From assembly GCF_030553075.1 (NCBI RefSeq), contig NZ_CP130701.1, positions 3,658,001 to 3,722,000 on the forward strand: 64,000 nt of DNA, written 5' to 3'. Position numbers and translations under genes: made by a program. A model generated the notes under the pieces. The model did not search any database, was not told where the DNA came from, and saw only the letters and a list, made by a program, of their open reading frames with translations. The stretch is from Halomonas sp. I5-271120 (GTDB taxonomy: Bacteria; Pseudomonadota; Gammaproteobacteria; Pseudomonadales; Halomonadaceae). Positions 1-9,427 of the stretch are shown one piece after another; position 1 is the first letter of the stretch; every line of letters starts with the position of its first letter.

Positions 1-1
1 A

Positions 2-571
2 CTGCACGATTTTGTGGCCGAGAAACGCTACTGGATCTACCAGAAGCTGGCGCAGAAGGCCGAGAGCCAACGCCGGCTGCCGCGGAAGGAGTTCGTCAAC
101 GGCGAAGGCTTCCTCTATCTAGGTCGCAGCTACCGACTCAAGCGGATCGCGTCAGACGATCAGGAGGCCCCACTCAAGCTGGTCGCCGGCCGCTTCCAGC
201 TGCGCGAAGATGCACTCACCGATGCCAGAGCGCACTTCATCCGCTGGTACAGCGATCGCGCCAGCGCCTGGCTCACGGCCTGGGTGAAGGAGCACGCCCA
301 GCGTATGGGGGTGGAACCCACCGGCGTGAAGGTGCAGGACCTCGGCTACCGCTGGGGCTCCTGTGGCAAGGGCAACCGAGTCTATTTTCACTGGAAGACC
401 ATCCTGCTGCCACGCCATATCGCCGAGTATGTGGTCGTCCACGAGCTGGTCCACCTAATGGAGCCCCACCACACACCCGCCTTTTGGCGCCTTATGGAGC
501 GGGCCATGTCGGACTATGAGCAGCGCAAGGCCTGGCTGGCCCGGCATGGCATCGAGGTGGAGGGAGTTTGA
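2..571 (+). CDS. YgjP/DUF45-type zinc metallopeptidase, 5' end outside window
   Basis: C-terminal ~190 residues of a YgjP-like (M48/SprT-like) metallopeptidase. The zinc-binding HELVH motif, followed by a downstream His-rich HHTPAFW stretch and the preceding WGSCGKGNR segment, are hallmarks of this family. The frame is open to the first base of the window (reading LHDFVAEKRYW), so the GTG at 14 is probably not the true start and the gene begins upstream. Relatives are often encoded beside type I restriction genes such as hsdR, which would fit the defence-gene surroundings here, but nothing upstream is visible. It ends just before an IS3 element. The substrate is unknown; the family assignment is firm, the role is not. 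Confidence 0.8.
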   Translation: MHDFVAEKRYWIYQKLAQKAESQRRLPRKEFVNGEGFLYLGRSYRLKRIASDDQEAPLKLVAGRFQLREDALTDARAHFIRWYSDRASAWLTAWVKEHAQRMGVEPTGVKVQDLGYRWGSCGKGNRVYFHWKTILLPRHIAEYVVVHELVHLMEPHHTPAFWRLMERAMSDYEQRKAWLARHGIEVEGV

Positions 572-636
572 AGATCATTCACGTGCCGTGATCGGAGTCT
601 GTCAACATAGTTGGCACATGAAATGACTTCGGCTCT

Positions 637-1668
637 TTAAAACCCTGCTGCCTGTGGCACCGGGTCCCTCTCGGGGTTCAGGTGCACTACCTCTGGCAGG
701 CTGAGTTTCCGGATGTCACCCGACCAGCGCTTCGGGTGACGTTGCTTCGCCGCCTCGAAGACCTCTCGGCGCTGCGCCAAGATGCCTTTGGCCTCGCCGT
801 TATGGCGCTGGCTCGGCGTGACGTAGCGAAGGGCGCTGTGACGGTGCTCGTGGTTGTACCACTCGGTAAATTGCTGAACCCAGTCCTGGGCCTCGGCTAG
901 GGTGGCGAAACCGTCGGCGGGGAAGCCCGGCCGGTACTTCAGCGTCTTGAAGGCCGACTCGGCGAAGGCGTTGTCATTGCTGACCCTCGGCCGGTTGTAC
1001 GACGGGGTGATGCCCAAGTCGTAGAGCTTCTCCAGGAATGTTGCCGCCTTCATCGGACTGCCGTTATCTGAGTGCAGAATCAAGGGCTTGTGAAGATCGG
1101 TGAGGTGCTCTCGCCAGCAGGCCTTCTGGATCAGCTCAGCGGCCAGCTCACCGGTCTCCGTCTCGTAGACTTCGTGCCCAACGATCTTGCGGCTGAAGAC
1201 ATCCATGATCAGGTACAGGTACCACCAGGTGCCACGCGCGGGGCCGGGAAGCCACGAAATGTCCCAGCACCAAAGGCGGTTCGGCGCCGTGGCTTGATGC
1301 GTGGTCGGAGGGCGCTTGCGCTGTGGGGCCTGCTGGTGGCCCCGGTGATGTTGCTGGCCAACTTCATGAAGCACTCGGTACATCGTCGACTCAGAGGCCA
1401 GGTAGCAGCCCTTATCCGCTTGATCGGCCACGATGAAGGCCGGAGGGCGGCTCCGATACTCGGGGGCATTGCACAGCGCCACGATTGCCTCTCGCTCCTC
1501 GGGAGACAGCTTGTTGGCCGGCTCCGGACGGTCGGCATCGGGACGGCGATCAGCCGTCACCTCGCCCTCAGCGACCCAGCGGTAGTAGGTCCTTACGTTG
1601 ATGCCCATCACCTGACAGGCCTTGGCCAGCCGAGCACCGTCACGCTGGGCATCTTGCACCAGGGTCAC
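637..1668 (-). CDS. IS3-family transposase OrfB (DDE integrase core)
   Basis: 343-residue catalytic half of the IS3 transposase. It has an HTH-like N-terminus (INVRTYYRWVAEG) and an rve-type DDE core: Asp in CWDISWLPG, Asp in LHSDNGS and Glu in NAFAESAFKTLKYR. It ends with the usual WYNHEHRHSALRYVTPSQRH tail. Its frame continues open upstream of the ATG to the A6G slippery site in orfA, so the active protein is probably the fused OrfAB product made by -1 frameshifting. No internal stop is present, and the copy looks complete. Confidence 0.88.
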   Translation of the reverse strand: MTLVQDAQRDGARLAKACQVMGINVRTYYRWVAEGEVTADRRPDADRPEPANKLSPEEREAIVALCNAPEYRSRPPAFIVADQADKGCYLASESTMYRVLHEVGQQHHRGHQQAPQRKRPPTTHQATAPNRLWCWDISWLPGPARGTWWYLYLIMDVFSRKIVGHEVYETETGELAAELIQKACWREHLTDLHKPLILHSDNGSPMKAATFLEKLYDLGITPSYNRPRVSNDNAFAESAFKTLKYRPGFPADGFATLAEAQDWVQQFTEWYNHEHRHSALRYVTPSQRHNGEAKGILAQRREVFEAAKQRHPKRWSGDIRKLSLPEVVHLNPERDPVPQAAGF

Positions 1669-1694
1669 GATGCGCTGGCGATCCGGGAGGCTGG

Positions 1695-2204
1695 TCAGTC
1701 GTCCTCGTCGTTGGTCGTGCCCCAGATCGCCTCTGCCTTTTTTGACAAGGCCAGCAGCGCCGCCGTCTCGGCCAGTGCCTTGTCCTTGCGGCGCAGTTCT
1801 CGCTCCAGCTTGCGGAGCCGCTTCTGCTCCTCCTTGCGGGCCTGGCGCTGTTGCTTGGCCTGCGCTGGGGCATCGCCATTGGCGTTCATGCAGGCATCCC
1901 GCCAGGCCTCCACCTGCTCGGGGTAGAGCCCGCGCTCACGGCAATAGGCGCTGAGTTCGGCCTCGTTCATCGGGGCCGTTTCCAGGACGATCTGGAACTT
2001 CTCTTGGCTGGTCCACTGGTCGGGCTGGGTCGAACGTGATGGCAAAACCTGTCCTCTTGTTCTGGCCTGTTTTCGCCAATTGTAGAGGGTTGTCGCGGTG
2101 ATGCCTTCCTGCTCGGCCAGTTCCGGGACGGTCATGCTCATGGGCGGCGCCATCTTCTTGAGGATGGCTTCCTTACGTTCTGCGGGGTAACGCATGTTGA
2201 TCAC
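1695..2204 (-). CDS. IS3-family transposase OrfA (helix-turn-helix subunit)
   Basis: 169-residue OrfA with an N-terminal helix-turn-helix (VPELAEQEGITATTLYNWRK) that would bind the element ends, and a basic, coiled-coil-like C-terminal half. Near its 3' end the minus strand carries the slippery run A6G (bases 1737-1743), read TCA-AAA-AAG. A -1 slip there leaves the OrfA frame and enters the OrfB frame, which is open from this point through its ATG. This is the usual IS3 mechanism for making the OrfAB transposase. Without the slip, OrfA ends in an acidic NDEDD tail. Confidence 0.85.
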   Translation of the reverse strand: MINMRYPAERKEAILKKMAPPMSMTVPELAEQEGITATTLYNWRKQARTRGQVLPSRSTQPDQWTSQEKFQIVLETAPMNEAELSAYCRERGLYPEQVEAWRDACMNANGDAPAQAKQQRQARKEEQKRLRKLERELRRKDKALAETAALLALSKKAEAIWGTTNDEDD

Positions 2205-2238
2205 CTCTCAATCCGTTTAGGTGACAACTACGTTGACG

Positions 2239-2583
2239 TATAGGGTGATGGAAACGCCGATGCGGATTTCATTGTGGCCGCAGACGATGATGAAGAGCCC
2301 CGATAGGATCTGAAAAGTTACTGGCGAAACAAATGGAAACCAAAAAATTGCATCCACGTGGTCATTGACACCCCCTCTGCAACAGACAAAATAACTAGAC
2401 ATTAGATAAAAATAATATTTATAAAGCTTCGCCTCGTTAATCGAAATCGAAGCAAAAGAACAGACAACCCTATAAAAATTAATAACTTCAAGGACTTAAC
2501 ACTAGGATTTCATATAGCTACGATAGACATTAACCATACTATGCTGTGGTACTAAGCCATACCAAAAAAATCACGAGGCAATC
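2239..2583 (+). promoter_or_regulatory. AT-rich upstream region and candidate promoter of the Hhe gene
   Basis: About 345 bp between the IS3 end and the large helicase gene, markedly more AT-rich than the surroundings. I see no gene in it; a 61-codon antisense frame has no recognisable features. A plausible sigma-70 promoter is TTAACA (2496-2501), a 17-bp spacer and TACGAT (2519-2524), about 60 bp before the start codon. A modest ribosome site (GAGG) precedes the ATG at 2584. Confidence 0.4.
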
Positions 2584-5500
2584 ATGACCAGCAGGGATGA
2601 CACCATTGAACGCACCATGACACGGATGGAGGAACTGCGCCCCAAAATCCTAGACACCACGCTGCGCAATAGCCTGCTCAACACACAGTTTCGGGAAAAG
2701 ACCCAAAGTCACATCCGTGTCGTCGATGAGCTGCCTGCGGTCTTACACGAGAAACTCTCAAGCGGCGCAAAGATGCTGCTTGATCCCCTGCCAGCACTGG
2801 AAGAAGAGCCCTTAGACGAGCAAACAGATGACTTTCGCCAGGGCTTGGCAGAGTTTGAGAATACTGACAGCGACTATCAGGAGACGCTAGCTAAGATAGA
2901 AGGCATGGAGCTAGCGGAGACAGACAAGGAAGTCCGCATTCAGGAAGCGTATCGCGATCTCAAAGATCGAGTACGTGCCCATCTCCATATGCCACGGCGT
3001 CATACCGACCATCGAACCGTCAAGCTCGATGAGCATGCCCGTATTCATGGCATCAATCCCGACTATGACATGCCGCACCCCGAAGACAGCCATGAAGATG
3101 GACGGCACGAGGATGAACGCATCCAAACCTTGATGCTGTCCGAGCGTCTGGAACGACGCTGCACTTCCATCCGCAGCCGGGGGCGGGCTTATGAGCAGGA
3201 GACGGGGGTGCAGGTGCTGCAATGTGCGATGGGGTTCCTGGAATGGCAGGACAACGCCAGCGACCGAATTGCCCTATCTCCGATACTTCTTTTGCCGATC
3301 AGCCTGTCGCAGAAAAAAACCTCCAAAGGCTTGGAATTCTGGGTCGAGGCCAGCGACTCGCTGATCAGTAACGCCGTACTCAAGCACAAGATGCTTAATG
3401 ACTACGGCATCGAACTTCCTCAGCCAGATGCCGAGGCACCAAATATCGAGCACCATCTGGCTGAGATAGAAGCTCTCAAACCCAAGTCATTTCGCGTGTG
3501 GCGTATCCGTCGCTTCGTGGCCATTGGTGTTTGGCAGGCGGTGAGTCTCGCCATGTATGAGGATCTCAATCCTGATGATTGGCCTTTACCTGATGGCGCC
3601 CTGATCAGCCGCTTCCTCGGTGGCCGAGAACTGAGCGGTGAAATGGGCCAATTCGCCGATGAGCACGAGGTGGACGATCCTGAAGTCGAGTCCCAAGTGC
3701 CCTTGCTAATTTCTGATGCCGACTCAAGTCAGTTCAGCGCCATGGTCGATGTCATGCGTGGCGAGGATGTCGCTTTGGAAGGACCTCCAGGGACAGGTAA
3801 GTCGCAAACCATCGTCAACACGATCGCTGCAGCGCTGGCGGCTGGCAAGAAGGTCCTGTTCGTGGCGGAAAAGCTGGCTGCTCTCGATGTGGTGCGGTCA
3901 CGCCTAGAGGCTATGGGACTTGGCGAATTCCTGATGAACCTTCAGGCCAGTCAGAACACTCGCCAGCAAGTCCGTGACTCTGTGGTTCAGCGACTCGACT
4001 TGCGCCCATCGCAAGCTCGAGATCCCCATGGACTCGACGAGAAAATTCAAGAATTCACTCAGGTTCGTAACGCCCTGGCTGACTATATTCGCTTGATTGG
4101 CATGGTGTTCCGCGATACTGGCTTTACCTATCATCATATCCTCGGCCAGGCGATTGTAGCCCAGGCCACCTTGGAAGACCTTTCTCCGGAACTTAGGCGC
4201 TTGACGCTACCACACGTGGCCAACTTAAGCGGCCATCAGATCGACCAGCTTTATCGAGATTGCCAAGACTATGCAGATATGGTCACTCGCATGGGCACTC
4301 GAGATAGCGAGTGGAGCTTCGTCAATTGTGGTCCACTCGATCGTTTCCGGCGGGACAACCTACTGGATATGGCAGATGAGGCACGCCAGTCGTTGGAAGC
4401 AGTCCTTGAGGCCCGCGAAGGCTTGGCCTCATTAAGCTTACCTGTCTTGGATATACCCACCACGAGTCGGCTTCGAGATGATCTCAGGGAAAAAGGGCCA
4501 CTGCTCCAACAAACCGACATCGACCTTGTCGAGCGCCTACTGCCTGACTCAGCCCGAGAGACAATAGCCAACTTTCGTCAGATCCTCGCCGACATCGAAG
4601 CCCTACTCCCCCGGCTTGAACTGTTGGCCGACCCTCACAGCCCTGAGGCCGTCTCTCAGCTCGACAATCTGCTCACAGGACTGGATAGCTTAGGGCAGAT
4701 CTATCTCGACGATTGTCAGCTGGACGATCAGGTGGAAAAGCATCGCCAGAGGGAAAGTCAGTTCGATGCCATGAGCGAAGGGTTTGACCGTCTGGTTCGT
4801 TTCCAGCCTCAACTCGCACATCTGCCCCTGCGCCTGTTATCGGCCATGCTCTCCATTTTACGTGAAACACCCTCGTATATTTTGGAGCAGCGCGGCCAGC
4901 AGTCAATCTCCGAGACCGAGATCCATGCCCTGCCGGCAATTGAAGCACAGCTGTCTATCATCGAGACCGAACGGGAAGTCCTGAGCGACACATTCGACTT
5001 GAGCCTAGCCACCGATCTAAAGGCATTGACCAATCATCTCACTCAACTCCGCACTAAAGGCGCCCTATCCTTCCTTTCTGGTGCCCTGCGCCAGGCTCGC
5101 AAAGCACTGAAGGGATTGCTTCGTGACCCTAACAGTTATAGCGATGATCAGATGCTGGTGGACTTGCCGCCTCTTATCGACCACCTCAAGCGCGTCGAGG
5201 CATTTGTAGAGGATAAACAATATAACCAGTTTAGCTGGTTTAGAGGCATACAGACTGATGTAGCTACCATCCGTAAGCGCATTGCCTATCAGCAGCGTGC
5301 TCGTACGCTAGCCCGGGAGGAAGGGCAATCAGTGGTCAGTGTAGTGTTGCTCGACGAGCATCCCGAGGTTCTGATTGGCATGAGAGCCTTGGCAGAACAG
5401 CTCGATACATCTTCGCTTCCAAATGACGTTTTGTCGGGCACCTATCAAGATCTCGAACAGTTGCGCCAAAAAGCTAAGCAAACTCGGGAAGAGGTCGATA

Positions 5501-7806
5501 AACAGGTCGTTGAGCTTCGCAATACGCGCATATCGTTGTTATCAACCAAATCAGCGATCTCCCGGCAAGCAATTGCCGATACTCGGGAAAGTCTAATTAC
5601 TTGGCAGGAGGCACGAGACAAGGCTACCCAACATGAGGCGGCATCGCTGTTAGGTGGGCATTTTGAAGGTCCCGCCACCCCCTTAGAGATCGCCAGTCAG
5701 GAGGTAGCCTTAGTTCAATGGATCATTGGGTACCCCGATGCCTTGCACAACCCCCTGCTATCGTTATGGAGGCAAACACCCGCAGCACTCTGTGAGGCCT
5801 TAGATATCTATTTGGCCCGGCATACAGCTCATTTAGAGCGTGTGGCAGTTCTGGTTGACACAACCCGAGTTCCTGCCGAGCAGTGGAGATGCAACCCTTA
5901 TGATGACAGCGCCGTCGACGCCTTACGCCGCATGGCCCAGGATGCCGAAGGGCTGGATCACTTTGCCCAGCGTAATACCCAGAGAGCTCAACTTGAAATG
6001 TGGCATGTCACACCGCTGGTGCTCGCGCTGGACCACCAGGAGATCGCCGCCGAGGTATTTATTGATACCGTAAAGGCAGTAGTTGCGATGACCCTTGCGA
6101 AGGCCATCTACGACACCCACGGGCATCACCTGTCTCATTACCGAGGACAGAGGCTGAATGATCTACGAACCCGGCTTGCTGATCTTGATCGAGAAATTAT
6201 TCGCCTCAACCGAGAGCGCTTGCGCCATCTGCTAGTAACCAACGCCCATCCACCGCAGGGCAATGGTAGTTTCGGCAAGCGGGCCAAGGTTTCAGAAATG
6301 ACGGATTTGGCACTCTTGCAGAACGAGGCCAAAAAACAGAAACGCTTCCTTCCCGTACGCGACCTGACTGCCCGCGCTGGCACAGCGTTACGCGAACTTA
6401 AACCATGCTGGATGATGTCTCCTCTGACGGTAGCGAAGTATCTTCCAAAAGTAGAAAGCCTCTTCGACTTGGTGATCATCGACGAAGGCTCACAGATGCG
6501 ACCCGAAAACGCCTTAGGGGCGATGCTACGTGCCAAGCAATCCATGACAGCCGGGGACACCAAGCAGCTCCCCCCCTCGAGCTTCTTCCGCAACCTTGGC
6601 CAGGGGGATGACGACGACGATGAAGATACCGTACAAGAAGAGTCGATCCTCGACCTTGCCAACCTAACGCTAAATTGTCGCCGACAATTACGTTGGCATT
6701 ATCGCTCCCGCCACGAGAGCCTGATAGCCTTCTGCAACCGGCATATGTACAAAGATGACCTGGTAGTTTTCCCAACAGCGAATGCTAATGACCCACGTTT
6801 AGGCGTCAAGCTAGTACCCATTGAAAATGGCACCTATCACAAAAGCTATAATCGTGAAGAAGCTAAGGTCATGGTCAACCATATCCTTCAGCATATGAGC
6901 GAGCACCCTGATCGCTCACTCGGTGTCGTAACTCTCAACAAGGCCCAGCAGACCTTACTCGAGGACGAATTTCAGGCAATGGCGCAAACTTCGGCTGTCG
7001 CCCAGAGTTATGAGAAGCATTGGGAGGAAGCACGACATGGCCTGGAAGGCTTCTTTATCAAAAACCTCGAAAATGTCCAGGGCGATGAGCGTGACGTGAT
7101 CTTTATCGGCACAGTGTTCGGTCCGGATCCTGGCTCAGGTAAGGTACATAACCGCTTTGGACCGCTGAGTGGGAGGGCTGGCAAGCGCCGACTCAACGTT
7201 CTTTTTTCTCGCGCAAAGGAAAAGATTGTCACCTTCACGTCAATGAAACCTAGCGACATCCGAGCTGAGCCAGATAAGAGCCCAGGAGCGCACATGCTCA
7301 AGCAATGGTTGGAATATTCCGCCACCGGGCAGCTGGATAGCGGATTCTCTACGGGAGCCGAGCCTGATTCAGAATTCGAGCGCCACGTGATAAAGGTGAT
7401 CGAGGGAATGGGCTTCGAGGCCGTGCCCCAGGTCGGGGTGCAAGGTTTCTTTATCGACATTGGCGTGCGTCACCCTGATTACCCCTACGGCTACTTGCTA
7501 GGGGTGGAGTGCGACGGTGCTACCTACCACTCCTCACGTTCTGCCCGTGATCGGGACAGACTGCGCCAGGAAATTCTGGAGAGCAAGGGCTGGCATCTTC
7601 ACCGCATCTGGTCGACCGACTGGTTCACCGACGCCCTCGGCGAAAAGGAGAAGCTCAAGGTGTCCATCGAGAATCGTCTCTCAGAGGCGGTGAGGCAGAT
7701 GCCAAAGAGCGAAAGCATTCCATTAGATGAAGAAGATGATAGTCATAATACCATCCACCTTTCCCAATCAAATGAGGCTGAAGCACAGCGACCATTATTT
7801 AATTGA
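2584..7806 (+). CDS. hheA: Hhe-type antiphage protein: DUF4011 - SF1 helicase - Vsr/DUF559-like nuclease fusion
   Basis: A 1740-residue single-gene defence protein. Domains in order: N-terminal DUF4011 (from about residue 12, RMEELRPKILDTTLRNSLLN); a split superfamily 1 helicase with Walker A EGPPGTGKSQ at about 399 and DEAD-like box VIIDEGSQ at about 1297, separated by a very long helical/coiled insert; later helicase motifs (NVQGDERD, SRAKE) near 1500-1545; and a C-terminal Vsr/DUF559-like PD-(D/E)XK nuclease at about 1595-1690 (ECDGATYH, then Trp/Arg-rich HRIWSTDWF). This architecture matches the Hhe system reported in a survey of prokaryotic antiviral genes. It is presumed to recognise and cut invading DNA or RNA; the trigger is unknown. 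It stands alone between IS elements, has its own AT-rich promoter region and a 3' hairpin, and looks intact. Confidence 0.88.
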   Translation: MTSRDDTIERTMTRMEELRPKILDTTLRNSLLNTQFREKTQSHIRVVDELPAVLHEKLSSGAKMLLDPLPALEEEPLDEQTDDFRQGLAEFENTDSDYQETLAKIEGMELAETDKEVRIQEAYRDLKDRVRAHLHMPRRHTDHRTVKLDEHARIHGINPDYDMPHPEDSHEDGRHEDERIQTLMLSERLERRCTSIRSRGRAYEQETGVQVLQCAMGFLEWQDNASDRIALSPILLLPISLSQKKTSKGLEFWVEASDSLISNAVLKHKMLNDYGIELPQPDAEAPNIEHHLAEIEALKPKSFRVWRIRRFVAIGVWQAVSLAMYEDLNPDDWPLPDGALISRFLGGRELSGEMGQFADEHEVDDPEVESQVPLLISDADSSQFSAMVDVMRGEDVALEGPPGTGKSQTIVNTIAAALAAGKKVLFVAEKLAALDVVRSRLEAMGLGEFLMNLQASQNTRQQVRDSVVQRLDLRPSQARDPHGLDEKIQEFTQVRNALADYIRLIGMVFRDTGFTYHHILGQAIVAQATLEDLSPELRRLTLPHVANLSGHQIDQLYRDCQDYADMVTRMGTRDSEWSFVNCGPLDRFRRDNLLDMADEARQSLEAVLEAREGLASLSLPVLDIPTTSRLRDDLREKGPLLQQTDIDLVERLLPDSARETIANFRQILADIEALLPRLELLADPHSPEAVSQLDNLLTGLDSLGQIYLDDCQLDDQVEKHRQRESQFDAMSEGFDRLVRFQPQLAHLPLRLLSAMLSILRETPSYILEQRGQQSISETEIHALPAIEAQLSIIETEREVLSDTFDLSLATDLKALTNHLTQLRTKGALSFLSGALRQARKALKGLLRDPNSYSDDQMLVDLPPLIDHLKRVEAFVEDKQYNQFSWFRGIQTDVATIRKRIAYQQRARTLAREEGQSVVSVVLLDEHPEVLIGMRALAEQLDTSSLPNDVLSGTYQDLEQLRQKAKQTREEVDKQVVELRNTRISLLSTKSAISRQAIADTRESLITWQEARDKATQHEAASLLGGHFEGPATPLEIASQEVALVQWIIGYPDALHNPLLSLWRQTPAALCEALDIYLARHTAHLERVAVLVDTTRVPAEQWRCNPYDDSAVDALRRMAQDAEGLDHFAQRNTQRAQLEMWHVTPLVLALDHQEIAAEVFIDTVKAVVAMTLAKAIYDTHGHHLSHYRGQRLNDLRTRLADLDREIIRLNRERLRHLLVTNAHPPQGNGSFGKRAKVSEMTDLALLQNEAKKQKRFLPVRDLTARAGTALRELKPCWMMSPLTVAKYLPKVESLFDLVIIDEGSQMRPENALGAMLRAKQSMTAGDTKQLPPSSFFRNLGQGDDDDDEDTVQEESILDLANLTLNCRRQLRWHYRSRHESLIAFCNRHMYKDDLVVFPTANANDPRLGVKLVPIENGTYHKSYNREEAKVMVNHILQHMSEHPDRSLGVVTLNKAQQTLLEDEFQAMAQTSAVAQSYEKHWEEARHGLEGFFIKNLENVQGDERDVIFIGTVFGPDPGSGKVHNRFGPLSGRAGKRRLNVLFSRAKEKIVTFTSMKPSDIRAEPDKSPGAHMLKQWLEYSATGQLDSGFSTGAEPDSEFERHVIKVIEGMGFEAVPQVGVQGFFIDIGVRHPDYPYGYLLGVECDGATYHSSRSARDRDRLRQEILESKGWHLHRIWSTDWFTDALGEKEKLKVSIENRLSEAVRQMPKSESIPLDEEDDSHNTIHLSQSNEAEAQRPLFN

Positions 7807-7813
7807 AAGATAT

Positions 7814-7840
7814 GAGAAGGCGGGACCTTCCCGCCTTCTC
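7814..7840 (+). terminator. Hairpin terminator after the Hhe gene
   Basis: Perfect 11-bp stem GAGAAGGCGGG / CCCGCCTTCTC with a 5-nt loop, 7 nt after the stop codon. The tail is AT-rich (attaatagtt) rather than a T-run, so it may be a weak or bidirectional terminator. Confidence 0.6.
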
Positions 7841-7952
7841 ATTAATAGTTACCCCATTCGATAATAACCAGCCAGCAAGACTCCCACCGCCTTCCTACAA
7901 AGGGAAAGACCGTCGCACCGGATGGCTGATGCAGGCTCTGAGTGCAACAGCG

Positions 7953-8626
7953 TCATTGGATAGATGATGGACCTTCTTGATATTTCGCCATCAGTTCACC
8001 CATCACCTCTATCGGGCATTTGAAATCAAAACGCTTACGTGGGCGCATATTCAGCTCAAAGGCAATGGCATCCAGCTCTTCCTGACTATGCACGGATAAA
8101 TCCGTCCCTTTGGGCAGGTACTGGCGGATTAAGCAATTGATATTTTCGTTGGCACCCCGCTGCCACGGGCTATGTGGGTCACAAAAGTAGATGGCCACCC
8201 CTGTTTCCTGTGTGATCTTCGCATGCTTAGCCATTTCTCTACCCTGGTCGTAGGTCATGCTTTTGCGTGCTGCCAGAGGCATCCGGTTGAGAGCAGAACT
8301 GAACCCCTCCACGGCTGAAGTCGCGGTAGCGTCATTCATCTTTGCCAAGACCAGATAGCCGCTTTTGAGTTCCACAAGAGTGCCGACGGCAGAGGCATTG
8401 CCTTTGCCCTTGATCAGGTCACCTTCCCAGTGGCCGGGCACCTCACGTTTCTCAACTTCAGGGGGACGCAGGTGGATGCTGACCATATCGGGGATCTGAT
8501 TGCGCCTGTCGACGTGCCCTTTTCGAGGCTTACGGGTCGATTTTCCCTGCCGTAGGCAATGAATCAGTTCTTTTCGCAGCTCACCGACAGGCAGGGCATA
8601 GATGGCGTTGTAGATCGTTTCACGGC
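7953..8626 (-). pseudogene. IS30 transposase, C-terminal part (split by IS21)
   Basis: C-terminal two-thirds of an IS30 transposase, beginning in-frame at ETIYNAIYALP and running through the DDE-type core: GHWEGDLIKG, then MTYDQGREM, then WQRGANENINCLIRQYLPKG. It ends normally at 7953. The open frame appears to extend to 8666, but residues upstream of 8626 are encoded by the IS21 end and are not native. The missing N-terminus is at 11071-11423. Confidence 0.88.
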
Positions 8627-8686
8627 TGTCAATGGCCATCAGAACTGACCCACCAGTGGCCAACAAAATTGACCCACCCGTGATCG

Positions 8687-9427
8687 TCAGCTGAGCGTCT
8701 TCTGCTTCAACCGGTAGCTCTCCCCGCCGAGCAGGTAGAGGTGCGAGTGGTGGATGATCCGGTCAACGATCGGCACCGCCACGTTGTCGTCGTGGAAGAA
8801 CTCCCCCCAGCTGGTGAAGTCCTTGTTGGTGGTGATGATCAGCGAGCGGTGCTCATAGAACCGGTTGATCAGCTGGAACAGGGCGTAGCGCGCCTGCCGG
8901 CTCATCGGTAAATACCCCAGCTCATCGATCACCAGGGCGTCGACCTTGGCGAGCTTGTGCAGCGTCTTCTTCAGCTCCCCCTTCATCTCGGCGAGTTCCA
9001 GCTCCTCGACCAGGTCCAGGGCGTTGCGGAACAGCACCCGGTAGCCTGCCTCGATGGCCTTCTGGCCGATGCCGATCGCCAGGTGTGTTTTCCCGACCCC
9101 CGGCGGGCCGATGAACACCAGGTTCTCGCGGTTGTCGAGGAAGGCGAAGTCGAGCAGGGCGTTGACCTGGCGCTTGGTGATGGTGGTCTGGTGCCGGTAG
9201 TCGAAGCCCTCCAGCCTCTTGTCGCTGGGAAACCCGGCCTGTCGCCGGTAGAGGTCGACGCGCTTGGCCTCGCGGGTCTGGCGCTCGTGCTCGACCAGCA
9301 TGTCGGCGAAGGCCAGGTAGGAGACCTCGTTGGCCTCGGCCTGGGCCAGCAGGTCGGTGAGGCCCCCGGCGATGGCACCGAGGCGCAGGCTGCGATAGCG
9401 CCCGGCGGTCAGCTCAAGCTGCCCCAT
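8687..9427 (-). CDS. istB: IS21 helper ATPase IstB
   Basis: 246-residue DnaA/DnaC-like AAA+ ATPase that assists the IstA transposase in strand transfer and target selection. Walker A is GPPGVGKTHLAIG, Walker B is LVIDELGYLPM, and the C-terminus has the IstB signature VDRIIHHSHLYLLGGESYR. The start overlaps the end of istA by 14 nt, the normal translationally coupled arrangement in IS21. Length and motifs are complete. Confidence 0.95.
   Translation of the reverse strand: MGQLELTAGRYRSLRLGAIAGGLTDLLAQAEANEVSYLAFADMLVEHERQTREAKRVDLYRRQAGFPSDKRLEGFDYRHQTTITKRQVNALLDFAFLDNRENLVFIGPPGVGKTHLAIGIGQKAIEAGYRVLFRNALDLVEELELAEMKGELKKTLHKLAKVDALVIDELGYLPMSRQARYALFQLINRFYEHRSLIITTNKDFTSWGEFFHDDNVAVPIVDRIIHHSHLYLLGGESYRLKQKTLS

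Larger units (their letters stand above)
600..2238 (-). mobile_element. IS3-family insertion sequence with orfA/orfB and imperfect terminal repeats
   Basis: Two overlapping-phase transposase frames on the minus strand are enclosed by terminal inverted repeats: gtcaacatagttggcac at 601-617 pairs with gtgacaactacgttgac at 2221-2237 (15 of 17 matching). I could not see a convincing target-site duplication. Exact outer bases are uncertain by 1-2 nt. Both frames look intact, so the element may be active. Confidence 0.85.

Noticed and set aside
2217..2402. 61-codon minus-strand frame upstream of the Hhe gene
   Set aside because: It runs through the IS3 end and AT-rich promoter DNA, has no ribosome site and no recognisable sequence.
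8627..8666. N-terminal extension of the IS30 transposase (MLATGGSVLMAIDS)
   Set aside because: These codons lie inside the IS21 terminal sequence; the native protein continues at 11071.
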